Shown: positions 20,226 through 31,964 of the stretch, one piece after another
Position numbering within the stretch: the first letter of the stretch is position 1
Layout of the letters: every line of letters starts with the position of its first letter
Assembly: GCF_040581485.1 (NCBI RefSeq)
Contig: NC_090135.1
Span: forward strand, 992,001-1,056,000
Direction: 5' to 3'
DNA from: Linepithema humile
Lineage: Eukaryota; Arthropoda; Insecta; Hymenoptera; Formicidae
DNA: 64,000 nt
Notes under the pieces: model-generated
What the model was told of the DNA's origin: nothing
Databases searched by the model: none
What the model saw: the letters and a program-made list of their open reading frames with translations, nothing else
Position numbers and translations under genes: made by a program

Positions 20226-21399
20226 CCTGATACACAATTTGGCGCACCCGGGTATAAAAGCGACGGGCAAGCTCGTGGCACAGCGCTACGTTTGGCCGTC
20301 TATGGACGCCGACTGCCGGGTCTGGGCTCGAACATGTGTGCCCTGCCAACAATCGAAAATATCACGACACGTATCAGCACCGCTCGGAACAATTGCTGCG
20401 CCATCCAGCAGGTTCGAGCATATTCACCTGGATATCATCCTAATGCCAGTCTCGGAGGGCAAACGATATTGCCTGACGTGCGTGGATCGCTTCACACGAT
20501 GGCCGGAGGCGTTCCCGTTGCGAGACCAGGAGGCAGAGACGGTTGCGAGAGCCTTCTACGAAGGGTGGATATGCAGATTTGGAGCACCTCTACGGATCAC
20601 GACGGACCAGGGCCGTCAATTCGAGTCCAGGCTTTTCCGGCGGTTGAGCGAGCTCACGGGAGCGCGCCACCTAAGGACGACGGCGTACCATCCGCAGGCG
20701 AACGGGATGGTCGAACGATTTCACCGACAACTAAAAGCAGCGATCAAATGCCAGCAGAACGACCGCTGGACCGAGGTGCTGCCGACGGTGTTGCTCGGGA
20801 TCCGAGCAGCCTGGAAGGACGACCTGCGAGCGACCGCGGCCGAGATGATATACGGCCAAACGTTGAGGATTCCGGGGCAGTTCCTGAATCGGCGACCGGC
20901 GGAGGACGAGGACGACGCCGCCGATTTTGTGGGAAAGCTGCGAGAGCAATTTGAGAAGCTGCGACCTGTGGATGGGACCCGGCACGGGGAACGACGACCG
21001 TTCGTATACAAAGACCTGACGACGGCCGAGCACGTGTTCGTGCGACACGACGGGCCGAGGACGATGCTACAGGCGCCGTACGAGGGACCATACGCAGTCA
21101 TCAGCCGCGGCGAAAAGACCTTTGTCGTGCGCATGCACGGCAAGGAAAAAACGGTCTCTATAGACCGCCTTAAACCTGCTTACATGTTACAGCCACAAGC
21201 AGAATACAGCAGCTCAGCAGGGTCGGCGACACGGAGCCGAGAGGGTGCGGTCGACGGACGAACAGCGAGAGACCAGGACACCGAGGTCGAGCGGCAAGGC
21301 GCGCGAGAAGACGCGAGGCCGCTGCCCCGAGTGAGCGAAAGGACGACACGAACGGGAAGAAAGGTCCGATTCCCGAGTCGGTTCCAGGCGGGACTGTAA
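20040..21399 (+). CDS. pol: Gypsy Pol, integrase part
   Basis: The integrase catalyses insertion of the DNA copy. The HHCC zinc domain is at about 20230-20350 (HNLAHPGIKATG; CVPCQQSK). The catalytic core follows: D in HLDIILMP near 20425, D in TTDQGRQFES near 20600, and E in ANGMVERFHRQLK near 20715. A C-terminal region with an SH3-like GPYAVISRGEKTFVV stretch and a basic tail end at TAA 21397-21399. No chromodomain is seen. The frame is open from 20053, but similarity begins near 20041, where it must be joined to RNase H. Confidence 0.9.
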
Positions 21400-21884
21400 C
21401 ACCGATTTACCTGGACGCAGATCGCGGAGTCGTGAGGAATCGCCGCGTATATATATATATGTATAAGAAAAAGAAGTAAATATACGGGTCGCGATTTTGT
21501 TTAATTTTTGACTGTTGTTTGCGATAAAATTTTATACATGGTAGCATGGACATAAGTCGCGAAACGAAAGAAACGAGTTCGGTGCGTACCGGAGATGTGT
21601 ATATATATTCTGTGTTTTTTTTTATTTTTGGTAAATGTAAAATGACGAATTTCAGACCGAGAACGACGGGCGTTAGCACAACGATAAATAAATTGAAATT
21701 CTTGGATGTAGAGTACAGCATATCATTATGTAATAGTTATTCGTTTTATGTGCTTCGAAGTATCATGTAACGGCGAAGGAAAAGTGGTAGCATTCGTCTC
21801 GGTCTGCCATCGGAAAAACTATCACAGAAACGCGCAGTGTTCAAACGATATCGTGCTATCGGCATAGTACTGGCGGGGGAGTAC
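21400..21884 (+). other. Gypsy 3' noncoding region with polypurine tract
   Basis: About 485 bp without an env-like ORF. GGCGGGGGAGTAC (21872-21884) directly before the 3' LTR is the likely plus-strand primer. Confidence 0.75.
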
Positions 21885-22315
21885 TGTGGCGATTATATCG
21901 TCACATGCTTTCCCAAAAAGAGAAAATATTAACCAGAGAAACACGTATACGAATACGGTCAAATAAACATAAATAAAGATAACAGACGAGACGGTAGACG
22001 AGAAGCACAGTGACAAACATCGGGACGTAACAGACAAGAAATAAACGAATAGAACCTTTTCGAAGCCTATCGAAGGTGAAATTTTAAGGCGAACGATAGG
22101 AAGAGCGGTTACATGCTCGAGGAGTCCGCTACAGGCAATCGCCGTGTACAGTCGCTTTTATCATCCGCACGATTTTTATACATTGCTGTACCGATTATTC
22201 AAAGATCGAGTTTTATAATAAATTGGTATTATCTGCAACTACTCTCTCACATTATTTTAATTCCCGACTCGTATCGAGGCGTCCAAAGTAATCGCGACGC
22301 GCGTAAATCGCCAAA
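21885..22315 (+). repeat. Gypsy 3' LTR
   Basis: 431 bp, read as identical to the 5' LTR, followed by the ACCC duplication and R1-C coding sequence. Confidence 0.92.
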
Positions 22316-22319
22316 ACCC

Positions 22320-23460
22320 TGCAGAGATAACTCGGGAACTCCATGGAGGTCATGGCCGAGCGAATCACCTTCCACGGCAATGAGTTAAACGCATTTTTTA
22401 TGTCAAATGATATCGCGATGACAACTTTATTTGCTTCCGTACTCTCGCAGACTAAGCGTTTAAATTCCAGAATAGCATCAATAATCGACCGTCCCTCCCT
22501 GAAGCCAAATTGGTTAATAGAGAGGAAACCGGTCGATCTCAGGTGGTCGTTTAATCTAGAGACGATAACTCTTTCATACAGCTTGGAAGACTCGTCTAAA
22601 AGGCAAATCGGCCTGTATATTCCCGGATCTTCTGGATTTCCATCTTTCTTTTTAATGAGAACTAGTTTAGCTGTCTTCCAAGCTGTAGGAAAAACACCCT
22701 CCTTAAGACACGCGTTAAAGCAGGCTCTCCAGACCTCCATAAAGTGCCCCGCGCCACCCGCAATAATGCCACCAAGGACTCCATCCGGTCCTGGAGCCTT
22801 TCTATTGCCGTGTAGTTTTTTAAAAGCTCGCCACAGTTCCGCCGGGCTGACATCATAATTATCAAACCAAACAAATCGAGAAAGAGAATTGATAGATGTA
22901 TGCTCTCTGATATCATCCGGGAAAAGAGCATTCACAATATTCTCTACAATAGGGTGAGAAAGAATTTCGCAAACTAAATGTGATACAGGCTTCAATTTTT
23001 TGGTAACTATCTTATAGGGAAGACCCCAAGGATTATTATTCACGTCATTAAGAAGCTCTCTCCACGCTTCGTTCTTTGCTCGGATAATACTTAATCTATA
23101 TTCGCGCAAACACAATCTATAGCTTCTATATTTCTCATTTACTAGAATAGGATTATCTTTCTTTTTAGCGCGAGAAAGATTTCTTTTCGCTCTTGTAACC
23201 AAACGCCGAGAGGTCGCTACCTCTTCGTTCCACCAGTAGGCAGACTCTCTAGAAGATCCTCTATTTCGCGGCATAGAGAAATCCGAAATAGTCCGTAGTG
23301 AATCACCCAGCCATTGAACCAATGAGTGCGCAGAGGATAAATTCATAGAGTCTAAAGACCATAACATACCGATATAACCAGCCGATAATAAACCTACATC
23401 TAGTTTGCGATAATTCCATTTAATAAATTTTTTATTTATAGCTTTAAACGTACTTCAGGA
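22320..23460 (-). pseudogene. R1-C ORF2, RT N-terminal part
   Basis: Continues the protein from the endonuclease at 52251. It contains KWNYRKLDVG, the RNRGSSRESAYWW linker, NAWRELLNDVN, NRKAPGPDG, RPICLLDESSKLYERVI, FGFREGRSIIDAILEF and SFDIKNAFNSLPW, i.e. RT motifs upstream of the YADD box. Joining to 52251 through the HARB1 site gives one TGA at the joint and otherwise no shift. It stops at the Gypsy target site 22319, with the palm continuing at 16621. Confidence 0.87.
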
Positions 23461-23473
23461 CATCGATCACGTA
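23461..23473 (+). repeat. HARB1 left terminal inverted repeat
   Basis: CATCGATCACGTA, complementary to 52238-52250. Similarity beyond 13 bp is weak, although GATCACGTA...CGGTGACA recurs slightly inside the right end. The stretch from here to 23911 has no convincing gene. Confidence 0.75.
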
Positions 23474-23911
23474 TTCTTCGGTGACATAGTTTACTTTTAG
23501 ATTTTCATTGGTGGCCATCACGGTTTCACCGTTCATCATTTCCACCGCGATCATGTAGTGAAAGAAATGAATAATAACATCACTAGAAGCAGTGAGGACT
23601 TACATATCGGTGCAAGTACAAAATATCCCAAGAACCACACTGAATAAAATTTCACGATTACAAACATAACCCTAAATTTAGTAAGACAATCTTATTGAGT
23701 TTAATTGTCACATAAGTCAACTTATAAGTGCAATCAACGGCAATAAAAAACACAATTACTAATGTAAGTTGAACAATTTATTAATTTATTACTTTAATTT
23801 ATTACTATTACTAATAGTTGTAAGTTGTAAGTTAAAACAATTTATTAATTTATTACATAAACGTTTATTTGAAAAATTTCTCTAATTTAGTATATGTATT
23901 TCAGTTTAAAA

Positions 23912-25329
23912 ATGAATGTTACATATAAGCAAAGAGAAATGCTATTAAATTACATGGAATCACATCGAGAATTACTACAAGGACGATTAAGTAGAAAATC
24001 GGAAAGCCGCAGGACAATGGTATTATATTATTAATGCATAATGTGTTACATTAAAAATATGCATAATGTGTTTCATTAAAAATATTTTAATTTACATATA
24101 TACATAATATATAATGAATTTGTTTGCAGAAAGATATGTGGGATAACTTAGCGAACACTTTAAATTGTTCTGGTGAGGGTCCCAAAAAGAGTGCTGAAGA
24201 ATGAAGAAAGGTAAAAGCGCAATTAAAAAATAGTATATTACTTATTTTTCTAATTTTTGTTATTTTTTAACTACTTGATACTCATAATGTAAATACTTGT
24301 TTTATAATAATAGAGTTGGAATGACTGGCAAATGAACGTCCTCAAAAAGGAGACAAAGAGAAAAAATTATTCGAGGGGTACAGGTGGTGGTTCTCCTATA
24401 AAAGTTAACTTTACTGACATCGAAGAGAAGCTATTGGAATTACTGACACCCGAAGCTGCCGGAATTGCGAATGTACCTCAAGGAGAAGTTCCAGTTTTAA
24501 AGAAGCCACACATTGAACAGGTATTAACATTTTTAAATGTTTATGAAGTGTTATATTTACTGAAAGATTTAATACTGTGTGAGCAATACGTTTATGTATT
24601 TATTACTTTAATATATACAAATATTTTAAAAATATGTTATAAACATTGCATTCTGATTGGAGTAATATTGGGATAATAAAGTACTTTCTATTTCCAAAAG
24701 ATATTGAAATATACAGTAGTTGTTATAATATTATGTTTATGATCCTTTATTTTAAAAAATATGAAAAACATTAAGAATAAAAAATTTATTATTTTCAGAG
24801 TATTATAAAAGACAGACATTTACAATCAACAAGTGTGCATGAATTTGGAGATAAGTCTGTTGAAACACAACCACTTGAAAACATCCAAAGTGACGAGCTG
24901 CAATTAATCGAAGATTGTGAACTTTTAAATGAGCCTGCATTCAACGAAGGAATCTACACATCAAATTTTGCACACAAAAATAAACAACATTCTTTAATCA
25001 TAGAAAGTACAAGTAGTAACTCAGGTAATGAAGCTGATAAGGAAAATATAAATGGCAGAAAATGTAAAAAATTATTTGCGAAAAAACGAAAAACAATATT
25101 ACCTGTTCCTTCGCGTACCACTCTTGCATCAAATTCACTAAGTGGCATGTCCGCACAAATGCTACAAATGCAAGAGGAAAAATTGTTATTAAAAAAAGAA
25201 GAGTTACAAGCTAAACGCGATATGCTTGCAATCCAACAAGAAATATTACAAGAACTGAGGAGCATGAACTCAAATATGCAGGTTCTATCTGAAAATTTAT
25301 ATTCCTCATTGGAAGATACTTCCACTTAA
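23912..25329 (+). pseudogene. HARB1 Myb/SANT-like DNA-binding protein gene
   Basis: Four exons: 23912-24019, 24130-24210, 24314-24520 and 24799-25329, all with GT/AG borders. Exons 1-3 encode a Myb/SANT-like (zeste-type) domain: KQREMLLNYMESHRELL, KDMWDNLANTLNCSGEGPKKS, SWNDWQMNVLKKETKRKN and GTGGGSP. Exon 4 encodes an acidic linker, a KKRKT basic patch and a C-terminal coiled coil (LQMQEEKLLLKKEELQAKRDML). In Harbinger elements such proteins bind the transposon ends and carry the transposase to the nucleus. An in-frame TGA at 24202-24204, where Trp is expected in EEW, probably inactivates this copy. Confidence 0.78.
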
Positions 25330-25993
25330 AAATGAACAAAAAGTACAATACGATACTAGTACGAATGAAAAAGACTGCAATACATTCTACGTATGATTTT
25401 TTCATTTTACGCATTATTTTTTTTTAAATAACTTATTTTAATCAAGAAAGCTGTTATTCAAGATATTAAAATATTCTTTATAAATGTTACATACATGTTA
25501 AGACAATAATCTTTGTGATAATTAATTTTAAAAATATTTTATTTAAAAAAAACAAGATATAAAAATATATATATTTTATATATATATATATATTGTTTTT
25601 TTTACACTTACAAATATATATATTCATTTTAAGACTGTAATGTAACAATATGATAACTACGTTTTAAACGTGATATTAGATTAATAAGAAAAGTTTAAAT
25701 GTGATATTAGATAAGAAAAAATCAGTACCAAAAAAAATATCAAAGCTAAAATAGTTTTAATAATACTTTTTAGTTCTTAGCTTATTTACTTATGTTTTCT
25801 GAAAATGTATTACTTGACTAAATAATGTTCATTGATAGAAAGTTTAATAAATGATAAAAAATGTAATTACAATATTTTGTTTCTTTTCTTATTTTTCCTA
25901 TTTTTTAAATGTTACATCTTTATAGTTTACATTTACATTACAATAATGTGTTATAGTACAATGCTACGTGAAATATCGACGTATCAATGCTTC
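25330..25993. other. Spacer between the convergent HARB1 genes
   Basis: AT-rich 3' flanks of the Myb-like and transposase genes with (TA)n tracts near 25565. No ORF or other feature is recognised. Confidence 0.5.
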
Positions 25994-26442
25994 TCAAACT
26001 TCCTGCCCTGCTCGACCTCTACCGTTATTTATGTCCCGTGGAAAATCATCATCTTCTCGGTCTGTTTCATCGACATATAAATCAACTTTGGGGATATTAT
26101 ATTCCTTTGCAATATTGTGCAAAACGCAAGCAGCATTCACTATCAATGCTGAAAGAGCGACAAAGAAAAATTATATCATTTATCTCGTGAATTAATAACA
26201 ATTAATATAATGTCTATAGTAATTTATATTTTTTAGTAATAACTGGAAACCTGCAAACTCTGGTTTGTAATGTGCTCGTTCTTTCCTTAAACACCTCCAT
26301 CGACCTTTAAGCACTCCGATGCAACGTTCAATAACGCAACGGGCTTGAACATGCACTTCGGTATATCTAGCAGAAGGAGTGCCAATGGGTTGATTTAACA
26401 TTGGAGTTAACAAATATGGGAGAAATGGATATCCGGAATCTC
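25994..26442 (-). pseudogene. HARB1 transposase, exons 5 and 6
   Basis: The C-terminal part of a HARBI1-like DDE transposase. Exon 5 (26442 to about 26245) begins after TTATTAATAG and encodes GDSGYPFLPYLLTPM and ERCIGVLKGRWRCL, with the third catalytic acidic residue (E). Exon 6 (about 26149 to 25994) encodes NAACVLHNIAKEYNIP and an acidic tail ending at TGA. It joins exon 4 at 51019: the split codon gives Gly at the GDSGY motif. The intron between them, originally about 140 bp, now holds TIR2 and PIF2. Both exons are intact. Confidence 0.85.
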
Positions 26443-26550
26443 CTATTAATAAAAGCAATACATATTATTACATTATTGTGCAAAGTTGTAACACGCAAAA
26501 AGTTAGTATTTATTAATAAGTTCTAAATATAAAGAATATCATTATATATT

Positions 26551-27840
26551 CCCAATCAGCAGACAATATTTTAAAAATGTTTTTTAAATATTTATTTTTG
26601 ATTAATTATACATTTAATGCAAAACATGTTTATTAAACATTAAAATAATATTTATTTTACATTTATATTTCATTTATAATTTATATATTAAATAAACATT
26701 TAAAAAATAATTATTTTATATTAAATTTACATTTATTTTATATTTACTAGTTATTTTGCAACAAACATTTAAAAATCATTTGTTGAACGTTTGTTTAATA
26801 TTTCTTTTATATTTAATTTTTATTTATTTCATATTTACTAATCATTTTGCAACGAAAACTTAAAAATCATTTTTTTAACGTTTGTTTCATATTTATTTTA
26901 TATTTAATTAACACTTATTTTATATTTATTAGACATTTACAACGAACATTTAACAATTATTTTTTTCACATTTTTTCATATTTATTTTATATTTAATTTT
27001 TATTTATTTCATATTTACTAGTTATTTAGCAACGAACACTTAAAAATCATTTTTTTCATGTTTTGTTTTTATTTATTTCATATTTAATTAACATTTATTT
27101 TATATTTATTAGTCATTTACAACGAACAATTAACAATCATTTTTTTTACGTTTATTTCATATTTAATTTTCATTTATTTCATATTTACTGGTCATTTAGC
27201 AACGAACACTTAAAAATCATTTTTTTCATGTTTTGTTTTTATTTATTTCATATTTAATTAACATTTATTTTATATTTATTAGTCATTTACAACGAACAAT
27301 TAACAATTATTCTTTTTACGTTTATTTCATATTTAATTTTCATTTATTTTGATTGTTTTTTTGCAACATGCAAAATTTATCATTTATAACAAAATTTTTA
27401 AATAAATAATATGTATAAAAATTAAAAAAAATTATATTTTATAATAATATTATAATAATATTAAAACGATTTTGAAATAAATTTAAATTAAATATAAAAA
27501 ATAAATATAAGACAAACGTGAAAAAATAATTGTTAAATATTCGTTGTAAATGACTAATAAATATGAAATAAATGTAAATTTAATATAAAAAAATATTAAA
27601 CACATATTCCAAAAATGATTTTTAAATGTTCGTTGCAAAATGACTAGTAAATATGAAATAAATGTAAAGTAAATATAAAATAATTATTTTCAAAATGTTT
27701 ATTTAATATATAGATTACAAATAAAATATAAATATAAAATAAATATTATTCTAATATTTAATAAACACGTTTTGCATTAAATGTGTAATTAATCAAAAAT
27801 AAATATTTAAAAAAGATTTTAAATATCTGCTGCATAATGT
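26551..27840. repeat. TIR2 left subterminal palindromic repeat array
   Basis: The first half holds several copies of a unit of 60-130 bp with AACGAACA.TTAAAAATCATTTTTTT and CATATTTATTTTATATTTAATT. The second half (about 27480-27840) is the inverted complement of the first, so the outermost 200 bp of each side match (TTTGATTAATTA.ACATTTAATGCAAAAC). It could fold into a hairpin over 1.2 kb long. Nothing is coded. Confidence 0.7.
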
Positions 27841-28023
27841 TGAAATAATTAATAATAATTAATAATAACACAATATCATACTTTTTCCAAGGTTGTAAAT
27901 CTCGAAAAAGTATTTCACATTGTATGTCTGCTCTTCTCTATTCGATAGATGAACCAATCGCGCACACGAACCGATTGGCTCTCACTTGTGCATTCGTGCC
28001 GGCTCTTATATCTTGTATCATTA

Positions 28024-28151
28024 GGTGCGTTCAGCAAACTCAACAGTTGTAGATTTTCCGCTGAATCTCGACGTTAATTTATTGGTTCTAAAATGATATG
28101 AGCCAGTCACATTTGATTGTTACTAAGCGGTTTGTTCTGCTGAACGCGGCC
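28024..28151. mobile_element. Possible small MITE
   Basis: About 128 bp bounded by GGTGCGTTCAGCA and the complement of GGCCGCGTTCAGCA. The target duplication is not clear. It lies just upstream of the probable TIR2 promoter. Confidence 0.4.
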
Positions 28152-28471
28152 ATTGATTATGACGTTATGGTTTCTGCATATAGAACGCGACAATGCTTGC
28201 AACGCGGCAAGACGCAACGCGGTAACCAATCAATTTTTTGCTCTTATGGAAAAGTTGTAAGTTGATTGGCTACCACGTCGTCTTTTGCTGCGCAGCAAAT
28301 GTTATCGCGTCCTGTGTGCAGAAGCCATCTTCTATCTTCTATTATCTTCTATCGTGCAATCGTGCTCAGTGCTCAGTCGTGCTTGAATTCGATCAGCCAA
28401 GTGTGTATTTTATACGAGTACATAAATATATCAAGAAGCATTATTACTTTTGCATCAATAAGTTATCGCAG
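28152..28471 (+). promoter_or_regulatory. TIR2 transposase promoter and 5' noncoding exon (probable)
   Basis: A GC-richer island with CCAAT-type boxes in both orientations (AACCAATC near 28222; GATTGGCT near 28263). A likely noncoding exon ends at 28471 with a strong donor (GCAG then GTATGT). The matching acceptor is TTTTAG at 29804, and that exon opens 12 nt before the transposase ATG. The transcription start is not defined. Confidence 0.5.
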
Positions 28472-29448
28472 GTATGTATGTAATAATAATATAATCTTAT
28501 CAAATAAATTAAAAACACATTAAAAAAACAAAACCGGATGAAAATATAACCTCTCTGGTGCGGTACATATATGGCACGTGGTCTTTCTTTGTGAGGAAAT
28601 CTATTTTTGCATCATTTTTATACTTCTAGCATCGTTTCTATATTTTTGTTTACATTTTTCTACTATTTTTTAAAATAAATTACTGCTATTATAAATGAAA
28701 AATGCAGAAAGTTTAAGAATTAAAATGTTTTAAGATCCTATACACACAAAGAACCAAAGCATTAAAGTATGCAAAAATAAGAATTATTTGCAAATCTAAT
28801 AATATATATATATTTTATATTTGTTCTGCACGCTTGTCTTACATTTGTTTCTCTTATTTGTGAAATTATTTAATTGTGCGATTTTGTGAAAGATATATAT
28901 AGGTAGTGAATGTCTGAAGAACCAATTATGCAAATCCCTTTATGTATACAAAATACACTCAGCGCAGAAACCGACTCCCACCTCACCCCCCATTCACACC
29001 TAACGAGGCGACAATATTTCGACAATATATTAGCTCTTCGAACTTTTGCATATTATCCTGAATGATCTTTAACTGCATTAGTGAGAAATGTACTGTCAGT
29101 TATTGCGTGTAAAAAAAGTTAACAAATGTATTATATATGATCTCAGATTTATTGATCGGCAATGTTTTTTTTTTTTTTTTTTATTGACGGATCTTACTCG
29201 ATAATTATTGATTCTTGAGTATTATGCGTTTGACATATTTTTTGACATATTTATACACATTTTTCTTGTAAAATAAAAGACACTAAATGAAATGTTCAGC
29301 ATTGCGCGTTTTTCAGGCTTGGATCTTTTATGCTAAAAGATTATATATACATTTATTATATTTATAAAAGATATAATATATATATAAAATAATAATTTTC
29401 TTTCAAAAAGAATTATAACTATTAAAAAAATCTTAGAATCTTATTATT

Positions 29449-29600
29449 AGAGCCCGGATTTTCCGCCGGCCGACGTACCATTTCGAGTCGACCGTAGCGA
29501 GTTCCTCACAGCTCGCTTCACTTCGACCCGCTCGACGAGCGCGACATAGTGGGGAGAACTAGCTACGGTTGCTCGATTTGAGAACTTAAATCCGGGCTCT
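29449..29600. mobile_element. MITE-like GC-rich insert
   Basis: 152 bp bounded by AGAGCCCGGATTT and its complement. It lies in the 5' intron of the TIR2 transposase gene. The target duplication cannot be fixed in the AT-rich flanks. Confidence 0.55.
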
Positions 29601-29816
29601 ACTTATTATACATATTAAAACTTGTATAAAATATATTCTACAATTTGTTTTATATAATCGGTTATTTTATAAAATGGTCAATTAATCTATCTTGTTAATA
29701 TATTATAATTATTGAATTTTGTTTGTAAAAATGTGAAAAACATGATCATTTTTATTAATATGCATAAATTTGACTTTAAAATTTATATAAAGTTTATATT
29801 TTAGACGCAGCTAAGT

Positions 29817-31964
29817 ATGCCAAAAGATGTACCATTCCATAAGTTGTCCAATAAGGCCAAAAGGAAAAAAATTATTGCTGAAGAGAATAAAATCAATTCG
29901 ACTAATTCCTCAACTGACAATGATGAATCGCATATTCAGCAACTGCATACTTTTACTGATACTCATATCGAGCCATCAGATCATTTTAACAGCAAATCTT
30001 CATGCAATTCTATATGCAGCCAATCCGAACTTTTCAAAATTTCTGATCATCACTCCGAACTTTCTGATAACTTTGATTCTCCATCATCTCTACATTCATC
30101 ATCTAATTCTTCAAGTTTCTCTCAATCTGATAATAATACTCTTAACCCGCAATGGAAGGTTCTCAAATTTCTTTGTGGTTGGGCTTTAAAATACAACATA
30201 ACACATGAAGCAGTTTCTAGCTTGTTAGCAGGTTTGAAAGAAAACCATGAGTGTTTTGTTGACAATGATGAGTCGAATACTAGATTTCCTATCGATGCTC
30301 GAACTTTGCTTAAAACGAATGTGAAATTATTTAAGAAATTTGTTGAACCAGGATCTTATATACATATAGGATTAAAAAATCAATTACTGAAAATTGCTCC
30401 TAAATATTTTAAAAATGTTTCCACTTTTAAATTACTGATAAACATTGATGGTTTACCTCTATTTAAAAGTTCGAATGGTCAAGTATACCCCATTTTATGC
30501 ACTGTCGTGTCCATACCTAAGTTGCGTAAATCAGTTATTCCTATTGGTATATATTATGGCGATGCGAAACCTCTTGATTTAAATATGTATTTGCAAGATT
30601 TTATTAATGAAATCAATGAACTTATAGAGCATGGTCTTAATGTTCGTAATCACACAGTATTTTTAGATGGTACCTATTTCGTTTGTGACGCACCAGCGAA
30701 AAGTTATATCATAGGAATTGTGTCGCACACAGGTTACAATTCCTGTACTAGATGCACTGTCCGCGGTGTTACCTCTAATAATCGACGTATCTTTATTGAT
30801 TTGGAGTGTCCTTCTCGCACTTGCCAAGATTTTTTAGAACGGAGAGACTATGATTTTCGTCGTCGTAATACTCCACTAATTAATATTACCAATTTAGATT
30901 TCGTGCATCATTTTATTCTCGACTATTTACATTTGCAATGTCTTGGCGTAATGCGAACAATGCTAATGAATATGTGGTTCCAAGGATCTATACCTCAGAA
31001 ACTTTCCGCTACACAAATCCGAATACTGTCGGATCATCTTGTTGAACTAAAACGCTACATTCCCGCAGACTTTGCAAGAAAGTGCAAAGAGCTGTACATC
31101 ATTATGCGATGGAAAGCGACAGAATACAGATTATTCCTGTTGTATGTAGGTCCTGTTGTCTTAAAAACTATTTTAAGCGATCAAAAATACACACACTTCA
31201 TAGAATTTCATTGCGCGATGAGAATTTTATTAAATTCAAATTTATGCAAAGAACAACAATTTCGACAATTTGCTAGAGATATTTTAAAACATTTTGTTCA
31301 ATCGACTGAAATATTATATGATAAAAGTTTTATTACGCATAATTTTCACAATAACATACACATAGTTGACGATGCAGACTATTTTGTAGACAAATTAATA
31401 GATTTCAGTTTAGATACAATATCTGCATTTCCGTTCGAAAATTATATGCAAAATATAAAGCAAAAAGTTAGAGGACGAAATAAACCACTTGAACAAATTG
31501 GTCGAAGAATTGGTGAAATCATGAAGTTTCAGTTAGATTATCCAATGCAAATCTCCGAAAATAATGATGAATTCCCAAAACTTTTTTCTCCACATAATAC
31601 CGGTCCAGTATTATCAGGTTGCAAACGTCAGTATCGTGGTTGTGCTCTTTCTTTATTCAAAATAAAAAATTATGTTCCGGATAATATCTGTGGCACTGCC
31701 GACGGTGTAATTATTCAAGTGGAAAATATAGCTTTTTCTGATCATTTACAAGTTCCAGTTGTCATCGGTAGGGAATTTATTAACAAATGTGACTTTTATA
31801 AGGTACCTATCGAAAGTTCTCGAGTTGGTATATTTAAAGTTACACAGTTATCTAATCTGAAGATATGGCCATTGTCGCAGATTACAATTAAATACGTACA
31901 GTTGCCATACAAATCTGCTAAAATCGTATTATCGATTTTACACTGTGACACTTCAATTGCATAG
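29817..31964 (+). CDS. TIR2 transposase, intact (tnp2/EnSpm-like)
   Basis: A 715-residue single-exon frame from ATG 29817 (MPKDVPFHKL). Residues 1-110 are basic then Ser/Asp/Asn-rich. WALKYNITHEAV follows at about 122. The probable catalytic core contains NIDGLPLFKSS (about 208), DFINEINEL, CDAPAKSYI (about 289), HTGYNSCTRC, DYLHLQCLGVMR (about 368), FARKCKELY, RWKATEYRLFLLYVGP and AFPFENYMQNIKQKVRG. The same motif series is present in TIR1. Known tnp2-like transposases use an RNase-H-type DDE site; I assign the first two Asp to NIDG and DAPA and cannot fix the Glu. The frame is complete, so the protein may be functional. Confidence 0.85.
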   Translation: MPKDVPFHKLSNKAKRKKIIAEENKINSTNSSTDNDESHIQQLHTFTDTHIEPSDHFNSKSSCNSICSQSELFKISDHHSELSDNFDSPSSLHSSSNSSSFSQSDNNTLNPQWKVLKFLCGWALKYNITHEAVSSLLAGLKENHECFVDNDESNTRFPIDARTLLKTNVKLFKKFVEPGSYIHIGLKNQLLKIAPKYFKNVSTFKLLINIDGLPLFKSSNGQVYPILCTVVSIPKLRKSVIPIGIYYGDAKPLDLNMYLQDFINEINELIEHGLNVRNHTVFLDGTYFVCDAPAKSYIIGIVSHTGYNSCTRCTVRGVTSNNRRIFIDLECPSRTCQDFLERRDYDFRRRNTPLINITNLDFVHHFILDYLHLQCLGVMRTMLMNMWFQGSIPQKLSATQIRILSDHLVELKRYIPADFARKCKELYIIMRWKATEYRLFLLYVGPVVLKTILSDQKYTHFIEFHCAMRILLNSNLCKEQQFRQFARDILKHFVQSTEILYDKSFITHNFHNNIHIVDDADYFVDKLIDFSLDTISAFPFENYMQNIKQKVRGRNKPLEQIGRRIGEIMKFQLDYPMQISENNDEFPKLFSPHNTGPVLSGCKRQYRGCALSLFKIKNYVPDNICGTADGVIIQVENIAFSDHLQVPVVIGREFINKCDFYKVPIESSRVGIFKVTQLSNLKIWPLSQITIKYVQLPYKSAKIVLSILHCDTSIA

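Larger units (their letters stand above)
16626..22315 (+). mobile_element. Full-length Gypsy LTR retrotransposon (CsRn1-like) with identical LTRs
   Basis: A 5.7-kb element with two 431-bp LTRs (16626-17056 and 21885-22315) that I read as identical, flanked by ACCC (16622-16625 and 22316-22319). A primer-binding site complementary to tRNA-Trp, gag with a CHCC-type zinc finger, a pol with PR-RT-RH-IN order, and a purine-rich tract before the 3' LTR are all present. tRNA-Trp priming together with the CHCC gag finger is known for the CsRn1/Kabuki group. There is no env ORF. Identical LTRs imply a recent insertion, yet pol needs one frame change near 20041. It lies within R1-C ORF2. Confidence 0.93.

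Noticed and set aside
21400..21884. Possible env gene downstream of the Gypsy integrase
   Set aside because: Only about 485 bp, no long ORF, no signal peptide or transmembrane segment; ends in the purine tract.
23441..23555. Short minus frame giving MMNGETVMATNENL and EEYVIDVLKY, looked like a conserved exon
   Set aside because: It lies across the HARB1 left terminus and R1-C sequence, so it cannot be one real exon; chance open frame of about 36 codons.
26600..27300. AT-rich open frames such as 27063-27257
   Set aside because: Low-complexity Phe/Tyr/Ile strings from the TIR2 subterminal array; not coding.
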